Position numbers and translations under genes: made by a program. Below, piece after piece: positions 40,735-46,839 of a stretch of 64,000 bases of DNA. Under the pieces are notes generated by a model that was given only the letters and a program-made list of their open reading frames with translations, was not told where the DNA came from and did not search any database. Every line of letters begins with the position of its first letter. Position 1 is the stretch's first letter. Source of the DNA: Deltaproteobacteria bacterium (GTDB taxonomy: Bacteria > Desulfobacterota > Desulfobulbia > Desulfobulbales > JAGXFP01); contig JAGVGT010000024.1 of the NCBI GenBank assembly GCA_020056965.1, positions 62,001 to 126,000 of the forward strand, written 5' to 3'.

Positions 40735-42066
40735 ATGAGAAAGTTTCTAATCGTTCTTATCATCGCCGGGTTTCTGGCCCCGCTCTTGTCTTCCCCGGCC
40801 TTTGCCGCCGGGCCGCCGCCGAAAGATATCCTCAAGGGGGTTTTTACCCAGGTTGACGCCCAGCAGCGGACTGTCAGCTTCACTAAGGATGGCGGTGAGG
40901 TCATGACCCTGACCCTGCCGGAGAAAATGGCGCTGGAAGAGGTTTCACTTAACAAGAAGGTCATGGTGAGCCTGGATACGCACGCCGGGCCGGGGGTCAT
41001 TAAGGAAGTTGATAGAATGTTCATGGATATGACCACGAGCAAAGTCGTTGCCCTGCTGCTGGTCGGAATGATCGGCGGCCTGCTCTCCGGGTTCATCGGT
41101 TCCGGCGGCGCCTTTGTGCTGACCCCGGCGATGATGTCCCTGGGGGTCCCCGGGGCGGTTGCGGTGGCTACCAATATGTGCCACAAGTTTCCCAAGGCCC
41201 TGGTCGGCACCTACAAACGTTTCAAGTATGGTCAGGTCGATCTCAAACTGGCTGCCGTCATGGGCGTCACCGCCACCATCGGCGTGCAGCTCGGCATCCA
41301 GATGCAGAAATACATTCTTAACACTTACGGCAACGCCGGTTCCAATCTCTACGTCAGCGTGATCTTCGTGGCGGTGCTGGTGCTGGTCGGCGGCTACGTG
41401 TTTTTTGACGCCTACAAGCTGGCCCGTGGCGATGGCGGCGAGAAGGTCTCCAAGCTGGCCCTGCGTCTGCAGAAGATGGAACTGTGGCCGATGATGGAAT
41501 TCAAGGTCGCCAAGGTGCGGATCTCCGCTTGGGTAACCGTGCCGGTTGGGCTCTGCACCGGTCTTCTGGCGGCAACCATCGCGGTGGGCGGCTTCGTCGG
41601 GGTTCCCGGCATGATCTATGTGGTTGGTGCCTCCGCCATGGTTGCTTCCGCCACCGAATTGGGCATCGCCTTCATCATGGGCGCCTGGGGCTCGGTCCAG
41701 TGGGGCATCTCCGGTTTGATCGACATCCGTCTGGCCCTGTTGCTGCTCTCCACCTCCCTGATCGGCGTGCAGCTCGGCGCTCTGGGCACCACCTACGTCA
41801 AGGACTACATGATCAAGCTGGTCATGGCCTCCGTCATGCTGGTGGTGGCAGTGAGCCGCGGCGCCATGATTCCCGGCTATCTGGCCGCCCTGAATCTGCG
41901 CGCCCCTCTTGATCACGGGATGGCGACCTTTCTCGATGGCCTTAGTTTCTGGACCCTGGTTGCCGCCTTGGGGTTATCCGGCATCATCATCACCATCGCC
42001 ATGGTGGTCGGGATGATGAAGGACCGGGCCGAGAAAAAGGTCCTCACGGCGGTCAGCCATGGCTAA
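40735..42066 (+). CDS. TauE/SafE-family anion exporter with periplasmic N-terminal extension
   Basis: About 443 aa from the ATG at 40735 (GAGGAG nine bases upstream). A signal-like first helix (ending AFA-AG) and a short periplasmic beta segment (VFTQVDAQQRTVSFTKDGGE) precede the TauE/SafE membrane core. The core has two repeats: LVGMIGGLLSGFIGSGGAFV with TNMCHKFPKALVG, and TGLLAATIAVGGFVGVPGMI. Family members export sulfite, sulfoacetate or related organosulfur anions. Eight bases overlap with the downstream stress gene. The location in a sigma-54 operon suggests induced export of a toxic anion; the substrate is inference. Confidence 0.88.
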   Translation: MRKFLIVLIIAGFLAPLLSSPAFAAGPPPKDILKGVFTQVDAQQRTVSFTKDGGEVMTLTLPEKMALEEVSLNKKVMVSLDTHAGPGVIKEVDRMFMDMTTSKVVALLLVGMIGGLLSGFIGSGGAFVLTPAMMSLGVPGAVAVATNMCHKFPKALVGTYKRFKYGQVDLKLAAVMGVTATIGVQLGIQMQKYILNTYGNAGSNLYVSVIFVAVLVLVGGYVFFDAYKLARGDGGEKVSKLALRLQKMELWPMMEFKVAKVRISAWVTVPVGLCTGLLAATIAVGGFVGVPGMIYVVGASAMVASATELGIAFIMGAWGSVQWGISGLIDIRLALLLLSTSLIGVQLGALGTTYVKDYMIKLVMASVMLVVAVSRGAMIPGYLAALNLRAPLDHGMATFLDGLSFWTLVAALGLSGIIITIAMVVGMMKDRAEKKVLTAVSHG

Positions 42067-42910
42067 GTACCGCAAGATCCTGGTCGCCTACGACGGTTCG
42101 CCGTCGGCGAAGAATGCCTTGGCTATCGCCAGTCAGATGGCCAGGGAGAACAAAAGCTGGATCAAGGTCATAGCGGTTCTGCCCAGCTACCAAGGTGATC
42201 TGGAACTGGTCGGCGTCCAGAATATCCGCGAGACCATGGAGGGCCCCGGCCGGGAGCTGCTGGCCGAGGCCCAGGGCATCGCCGATGCCGGCGACTTTCA
42301 TATTCTGACCAACCTGGAACAGGGCGAGCCCTTCGAACGCATCGTCCATGTGGCCGAGGACGAAAACTGCGACCTGATCGTCATGGGTCGCAAGGGCTTG
42401 AGTCCCCTGGAACGGGAGTTGATGGGCAGCGTTACGGCCCGGGTAATCGGCCATACCGACCGGGACGTTCTGGTAGTGCCGGACGGCGCCCGGCTGGCCT
42501 GGGGCAAGCTTCTGCTGGCCAGTGACGGGGCCGGTTGCAGCGATAATGCCACTGGCAAGGCCCTGGCCCTGGCCGCTGATTATGGCTCACAGCTCACGGC
42601 CCTGGCGGTGGTTTACACCAACGACGAATTCATGGCCCTGGCCCATGAGATGATCAACGGCTTGGTCGAAAAGGCCCGGACCCGGCTGGATGAGCTGGTC
42701 CAGCGCGGCGCTGGGCTGGGGGTGACGGTTACCCCGCTGGTCAAGGAAGGGGAGGCCCATGAGGTCGTGATCAAACAGGCCAAGGAACAAGGCGTCGACC
42801 TGATCATCATGGGTTCGCACGGTCGGAAGGGGTTGAGCCGGCTATTGATGGGCAGTGTCACCGAACGGACCATCGGATACGCCGAATGTCCGGTCTTGAT
42901 CGTCCATTAG
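42059..42910 (+). CDS. Two-domain universal stress protein
   Basis: 283 aa, tandem UspA folds. Domain 1 (residues 1-140) starts YRKILVAYDGSPSAKNAL and ends with the nucleotide loop GRKGLSPLERELMGSVTARV. Domain 2 (150-283) starts KLLLASDGAGCSDNA and ends GSHGRKGLSRLLMGSVTERT. Both loops fit G-x2-G-x9-G(S/T), so both may bind ATP. It overlaps the TauE gene by eight bases and is the last gene of the operon, followed by an inverted repeat and a strong terminator hairpin. Confidence 0.94.
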   Translation: MAKYRKILVAYDGSPSAKNALAIASQMARENKSWIKVIAVLPSYQGDLELVGVQNIRETMEGPGRELLAEAQGIADAGDFHILTNLEQGEPFERIVHVAEDENCDLIVMGRKGLSPLERELMGSVTARVIGHTDRDVLVVPDGARLAWGKLLLASDGAGCSDNATGKALALAADYGSQLTALAVVYTNDEFMALAHEMINGLVEKARTRLDELVQRGAGLGVTVTPLVKEGEAHEVVIKQAKEQGVDLIIMGSHGRKGLSRLLMGSVTERTIGYAECPVLIVH

Positions 42911-42960
42911 GAACCGCTTGTCCTCACTTGCCATAGCGGCTTAGTTATTTGTCCTCCAGA

Positions 42961-43008
42961 ATCCCGTTCGGCCGGTGCTGGTCGTGACCCACGCCGGCCG
43001 AACGGGAT
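42961..43008. repeat. Inverted repeat after the stress operon
   Basis: The arms ATCCCGTTCGGCCGG (42961-42975) and CCGGCCGAACGGGAT (42994-43008) are perfect 15-base complements around an 18-base loop. No T-run follows, so it is either an RNA-stabilising stem or a rho-independent stop of weak type; a second, better terminator follows. Confidence 0.75.
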
Positions 43009-43024
43009 AGTTCATAGCATTAAA

Positions 43025-43067
43025 CCAACAAAAGGCCCGGCGGACATTCCGTCGGGCCTTTTGTTGG
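43025..43067. terminator. Bidirectional terminator between the stress operon and the Lon-like gene
   Basis: CCAACAAAAGGCCCGGCGGA, a three-base loop region and TCCGTCGGGCCTTTTGTTGG form a long stem with A/T-rich flanks on both sides (AAAAGGCC...GGCCTTTT). The placing between convergent genes fits a shared stop. Confidence 0.88.
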
Positions 43068-43098
43068 TTCCGGCCATAAAACCAGTTTTGGCAGTTGG

Positions 43099-45123
43099 TC
43101 AGACCAGGAGAAGTTCGACGACCTCGCCAACCTCGCTGATCGTGATCACCTTCAGACTGTTGGCCAGGGCCGGGGGCATTTCCTTGAGATTGCCCAGATT
43201 TTTTTCGGGGAAGATCACGGTTTTGATCCCGGCCCGGCGGGCGGCCATCATTTTTTCCTTGATGCCGCCCACCGGCAGGATGCGTCCGGTCAGGGTCAGC
43301 TCGCCGGAGAGGGCGATGTCAAGCCGGGCCGGCCGTTTGGTCAACAGGGAGAGCAGGGCGACGGCGATGGTCAGTCCCGCCGAGGGGCCATCCTTGGGAA
43401 TGCCGCCGCCGGGGATATGGATATGGATATCGGTGTTCTCGAAAAAGTCAGCCGGGATGTTGAACCGGGCCGTATTGCTGCGCAGATAGCTTAGGGCGGC
43501 CTGGGCCGATTCCTTCATCACCTCGCCCAGGGAACCGGTGAGAATCAGATTGTTGTGGCCCTGCATGATGGTCGCTTCGACAAAGATGATCTCGCCGCCC
43601 ATGCCGGTCCAGGCCAGGCCGGTGGCGACCCCGATCCGTTCCTTGAGTCCGGCGGTTTCCTGAAAGTACTTACGGGGACCGAGCAGTTCCTCAACCTTTT
43701 CCGGGGTAATGCTCTGAACCGTTTCCGGGGCGGTGGCCTGCTGTTTGAGGATCTCTCGGGCCGTCTTCCGGCAGATGGCGGCAATCTGGCGCTGGAGATT
43801 GCGCAACCCCGCTTCCCTGGTGTACTCGGTGATGATCTTTTCGATGGCCGGGGCGGTGAAGGTCGGTGACCAATCGTTCAACCCCGCTTCCCGGATGGCG
43901 CGGGGAATCAGATGGTGCCGGGCAATCTCCGCCTTTTCTTCGAGCATATAGCCGGAAAGATAGAGCACCTCAAGACGGTCCAGCAACGGGGCGGGGATGG
44001 TATCGACGCTGTTGGCGGTGGCGACGAACATCACCTTCGAGAGGTCAAAGGGGACATCCAGGTAATGGTCGGTGAAATGGGCGTTCTGCTGCTGATCAAG
44101 GACCTCAAGCAGTGCTGCGGCCGGGTCGCCCTTAAACTCACCGCTGAGCTTGTCGATTTCGTCCAGCATGAACACCGGATTCCTCGATTCGCAGCGACGG
44201 ATTTCCTGAATGATCCGCCCGGGCAGAGCGCCGACATAACTGCGCCGATGGCCGCGAATTTCCGCTTCGTCCTTGATGCCGGCCAGGGACAGACGGATGA
44301 ACTTCCGCTCCAGGCTGCGGGCAATTGATTTCTGCAACGAGGTTTTGCCGGTCCCGGGCGGGCCGACCAGGCAGAGAATCGGTCCCCTGTTCTCAAGTCC
44401 GGCCGTTTTTTCGGCCAGGGCCTCCCGGATGGTCTGGCGCAACTCGTCAAGTTTTAAGGGTTTGGCGAGGACATGGTAGGAACCCTTGCGCATGGCCTGG
44501 ACCGCTGTCGGCATGGTGGCGTGGCCGGTAACCATGATGATGGTGGTTTCCGGGCTGATCACCTTGGCGCCTTCCAGGACCGCCAGACCATCAACTTTTT
44601 CCATCCTGTAGTCAGTGACCACCACGTCAAAGCGCTCGGCTGCCATCAGGCGGAGCGCTTCCTCGCCGTTGGCCGCCGGCTTGACCAGATAATTTTCCTG
44701 GCTCAGAACGTGTTGGAGATTGCGGCGGGCGATCTCATCGTCGTCAACCACCAGAATTTTTGGTCGAGAGGAGCTTTTGAGAATCCGCACCGCCAAGTGC
44801 TCCAGGATCCGCTCCTTGATTTCGGTCAGGCCGAAATGTTCCTGGTCGAGGATGCGCTCGGCCCTTTCGATGTCGAGGTTGTCCGGAGTGGTTTTGTGCC
44901 AGGGCAGGCTGATCAGATAATTCAGGTAGTTGACGCCGATGGTGTATTCGGCGGCATCGACGTTGCTTTTGGCCAGAACGGCCAATTCGTCGAGCGCTAC
45001 CTTTTCGATGTTGGCCGGCAGCGCGGCATTGAGGATCGACTCGCGAAGCAAATCAAGGTCGGAAGGGTCGCGGTCTTCAGCTGCCGGTCTGTCCGGTTCT
45101 TTTTCCTTGCCAAATATACGCAT
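43099..45123 (-). CDS. Lon-type ATP-dependent protease with an inserted response-regulator receiver domain
   Basis: About 674 aa from the ATG at 45123. Residues 1-115 match only the end of the Lon N-terminal helical arm and the AAA+ entry helix (NYLNYLISLPWHK, KERILEHLAVRIL); the N-terminal substrate-binding domain is absent. Residues 121-238 are a complete receiver domain: DDDE (127-130), acceptor Asp171 in VVTDYRM, Thr199, Lys221. Lon then resumes with Walker A GPPGTGKTS (254), Walker B VFMLDEID (318-323) and the protease domain with Ser581 (PKDGPSAG) and Lys624 (GGIKEK), 43 residues apart as in E. coli Lon. Everything needed for ATPase, proteolysis and phosphorylation is present. Transcription is divergent from the 60-aa gene. 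Confidence 0.95.
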   Translation of the reverse strand: MRIFGKEKEPDRPAAEDRDPSDLDLLRESILNAALPANIEKVALDELAVLAKSNVDAAEYTIGVNYLNYLISLPWHKTTPDNLDIERAERILDQEHFGLTEIKERILEHLAVRILKSSSRPKILVVDDDEIARRNLQHVLSQENYLVKPAANGEEALRLMAAERFDVVVTDYRMEKVDGLAVLEGAKVISPETTIIMVTGHATMPTAVQAMRKGSYHVLAKPLKLDELRQTIREALAEKTAGLENRGPILCLVGPPGTGKTSLQKSIARSLERKFIRLSLAGIKDEAEIRGHRRSYVGALPGRIIQEIRRCESRNPVFMLDEIDKLSGEFKGDPAAALLEVLDQQQNAHFTDHYLDVPFDLSKVMFVATANSVDTIPAPLLDRLEVLYLSGYMLEEKAEIARHHLIPRAIREAGLNDWSPTFTAPAIEKIITEYTREAGLRNLQRQIAAICRKTAREILKQQATAPETVQSITPEKVEELLGPRKYFQETAGLKERIGVATGLAWTGMGGEIIFVEATIMQGHNNLILTGSLGEVMKESAQAALSYLRSNTARFNIPADFFENTDIHIHIPGGGIPKDGPSAGLTIAVALLSLLTKRPARLDIALSGELTLTGRILPVGGIKEKMMAARRAGIKTVIFPEKNLGNLKEMPPALANSLKVITISEVGEVVELLLV

Positions 45124-45256
45124 GGTCAACCAGTTCGGAATTGGCGGGGGCGCCTTAACCCTTTGCCGCCCCTTGCGGCGGCACATTTATAACTATATTG
45201 GTATCAAAAAGAAACACAACCTGCATTTTTGCCTAGTTGCACTCCGTCACTTTTCT

Positions 45257-45273
45257 TGTTGCGATCGGCAACA
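45257..45273. promoter_or_regulatory. Palindrome TGTTGC-GATCG-GCAACA, candidate activator site 1
   Basis: A perfect 6+6 palindrome with five-base spacer between the divergent Lon-like and 60-aa genes. It is identical in both arms to the site at 45344 and lies about 170 bases upstream of the -24/-12 element of the 60-aa gene. Confidence 0.72.
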
Positions 45274-45343
45274 GTATCACTTCGTTGGTAACTATTTGAA
45301 AAAACGTATATATGTCAGATTGACTGGGTCCGGCGCTGTCGCC

Positions 45344-45360
45344 TGTTGCTATCTGCAACA
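45344..45360. promoter_or_regulatory. Palindrome TGTTGC-TATCT-GCAACA, candidate activator site 2
   Basis: Same arms as site 1, centre-to-centre distance 87 bases (about eight helical turns). Its centre is about 85 bases upstream of the GG of the -24 element at 45437, a normal enhancer distance for NtrC-class proteins; the matching site at 39602 sits about 75 bases from its promoter. Confidence 0.72.
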
Positions 45361-45434
45361 GGTGACTCTGGAGGTCGCTGGGAGGCTTTGCAGTTTTAAC
45401 TAATGATATCAGATGGATATCTGTTTGCTTCCGG

Positions 45435-45451
45435 TTGGCATGCGACTTGTA
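45435..45451 (+). promoter_or_regulatory. Sigma-54 (-24/-12) promoter of the 60-aa gene
   Basis: TTGGCATGCGACTTGTA has GG (45437-45438) and GT in place of GC (45449-45450) at the correct distance. Two positions differ from consensus, including the -12 C, so it is weaker than the one at 39685, but the two upstream palindromes support it. Predicted start about 85 bases before the ATG. Confidence 0.6.
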
Positions 45452-45545
45452 TAGATATATCAGCAAAAGGTATCACAGGCGAAAGAAGAAGTTTGACCCT
45501 GTGAGATTAGAACACCAAAAAGATCGCCCCAAAGGAGGGAGAATA

Positions 45546-45728
45546 ATGAAGGGAACCAGCAAGATCACCATGTTCGACAGAATTATGATGGCCATCAGTT
45601 TTGCCGAGGAAAACGAGCCGGAAACCGCCTTGGCGATTTTGGAGGCGGACGAGAGGAAGAGCAAAAAGAACCGGCCGGGCGCGACCATCGAAAAGCGGCC
45701 CAGCAATCGTCCGACCATGCGGGTTTAA
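45546..45728 (+). CDS. 60-aa basic protein with FAEENEPETA motif, next to the Lon-like gene
   Basis: 60 aa from the ATG at 45546, preceded by an excellent AAAGGAGGGAG. The sequence is MKGTSKITMFDRIMMAISFA, then EENEPETALAILEADE and a lysine/arginine-rich tail ending RPTMRV. The first 40 residues are the same motif that begins the proteins at 39776 and 40347; little else is present. The longer track start at 45435 overlaps the promoter and is rejected. A terminator follows at 45788. The position behind a sigma-54 promoter and beside the receiver-Lon protease suggests a regulatory or adaptor peptide, which is inference. Confidence 0.82.
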   Translation: MKGTSKITMFDRIMMAISFAEENEPETALAILEADERKSKKNRPGATIEKRPSNRPTMRV

Positions 45729-45787
45729 GCATCGCAACCTGGAGTTGCCGGGTTAGTTCGCCGAAAATGCTAAATAGCGTGACAGTT

Positions 45788-45828
45788 ACGTCGCCCACGG
45801 TTTATTCCTTGGGCGACGTGGTTTTTTT
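45788..45828 (+). terminator. Rho-independent terminator after the 60-aa gene
   Basis: ACGTCGCCCA, an 11-base loop and TGGGCGACGT form a ten-pair G+C-rich stem followed by GGTTTTTTT. It ends the 60-aa transcription unit before the cupin gene. Confidence 0.92.
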
Positions 45829-45880
45829 AAGCTCAATGGTTTTAGAGAGCCGGTTCCGCCGCAGATGAGGTGCTTTGCCG

Positions 45881-46354
45881 ATGAAGATTGTCACCCGTGA
45901 ACTTCTAGAACGGATTTCCGACCAGGCGCTCCACTCGCCACGTCTGCGTCAGAACCATAATCTCCATCCAGCCGATGACTCCCGCTGTCATCGGCTGTTG
46001 AACGCGATTGAACCGCACTCCTACATCCGCCCGCACCGGCATCTTGATCCCGAAAAAGATGAAGCCTTTATCCTGGTGCGGGGGCGCCTGGGGATCATCT
46101 GCTTTGCCGATGACGGTACGGTTGGTGAAGTAGTGCTGTTGTCAGCGGCCAGTGGCAATCTGGCGGTAGACATACCCCATGGCGTCTATCACACCGCCGT
46201 CAGCCTGGAAACCGGTACCGTATTCTATGAAACCAAGGCCGGCCCCTATCTCTCCTTAACCGAGGATGAAATAGCGCTTTGGGCGCCGGCAGAGACCGCC
46301 CCGGCTGTTCAGGCTTACCTGGATCAGCTGCGGGGGCTGTTCCATTTAACTTAA
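45881..46354 (+). CDS. WbuC-family cupin protein
   Basis: About 157 aa from the ATG at 45881 (GATGAGG upstream); the TTG two codons earlier is less likely. The chain has the WbuC cupin pattern: RCHRLLNAIEPHSYIRPHRH with metal-binding histidines, EAFILVRGRLGIICF, DIPHGVYHTAVSLETGTVFY, and ETKAGPYL. WbuC proteins occur near O-antigen genes in enterics, and their reaction is unknown. Here no polysaccharide locus is adjacent; the next gene is a small membrane protein 19 bases away. Confidence 0.9.
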   Translation: MKIVTRELLERISDQALHSPRLRQNHNLHPADDSRCHRLLNAIEPHSYIRPHRHLDPEKDEAFILVRGRLGIICFADDGTVGEVVLLSAASGNLAVDIPHGVYHTAVSLETGTVFYETKAGPYLSLTEDEIALWAPAETAPAVQAYLDQLRGLFHLT

Positions 46355-46373
46355 TCCTCCTGGTTAATCTAAA

Positions 46374-46769
46374 ATGAAGATCGATATCACCAAAGAGCCG
46401 CCGGTTGACATCTTCCGGGACCGGGGCAAGCACCTCCGCATCTCCTTCGTGCTTCTGGCCCTGGTGCTTTGCGGAGGAGGGCTGATAGTCTACGGGTTAG
46501 TTTCCGACACCCCGCAAAACGAGTTCCTGGAAACCCTGGTCCTGGCCCTTTTTGTTGTCCCGGCAATGGCTTTTGTTTATTTCGGGGAAAAACTCCAAGA
46601 CTACAAAAAGCTCAACCCCGGACAGCAGAAGGAATTGGCCGACCTGGGCCGGAAACATCCCGAGATCACCACCTATTGCGCATTGGTTGCGAAGCAGGGC
46701 AGGGTGATAGTCCATGCCGAGTACGAAGCCTGCAAGTATTATGACGAAGACCCCCGCCGCCAGACCTGA
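46374..46769 (+). CDS. Small two-helix membrane protein, unknown
   Basis: 131 aa. Two membrane helices (ISFVLLALVLCGGGLIVYGL and LVLALFVVPAMAFVYFG) follow a short charged N-terminus. The C-terminal 55 residues are soluble with a KKLNPGQQKELADL helix and a YCALVAKQGRVIVHAEYEAC beta segment. No family recognised. It follows the cupin gene closely and is convergent with tex. Confidence 0.72.
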   Translation: MKIDITKEPPVDIFRDRGKHLRISFVLLALVLCGGGLIVYGLVSDTPQNEFLETLVLALFVVPAMAFVYFGEKLQDYKKLNPGQQKELADLGRKHPEITTYCALVAKQGRVIVHAEYEACKYYDEDPRRQT

Positions 46770-46839
46770 AATGACGTCATCCATAACGCCAAAACGGGCT
46801 TAGCCCTGCCGACCTTGTTGCTGTTCTGCTCTTGATTGG

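Larger units (their letters stand above)
45124..45545. promoter_or_regulatory. Divergent regulatory region between the Lon-like and 60-aa genes
   Basis: This 422-base A+T-rich intergenic stretch holds the two TGTTGC-N5-GCAACA palindromes and the plus-strand sigma-54 promoter. I looked for a matching -24/-12 box on the minus strand ahead of the Lon-like gene and found none; TATAAA-like hexamers near 45190 could serve a sigma-70 promoter. The shared palindromes could still affect both genes. Confidence 0.6.

Noticed and set aside
43099-45123. Frameshift or assembly fusion of a response regulator with lon
   Set aside because: The reading frame is continuous, the junctions fall exactly at Lon and receiver boundaries, and every catalytic residue of both parts is kept.
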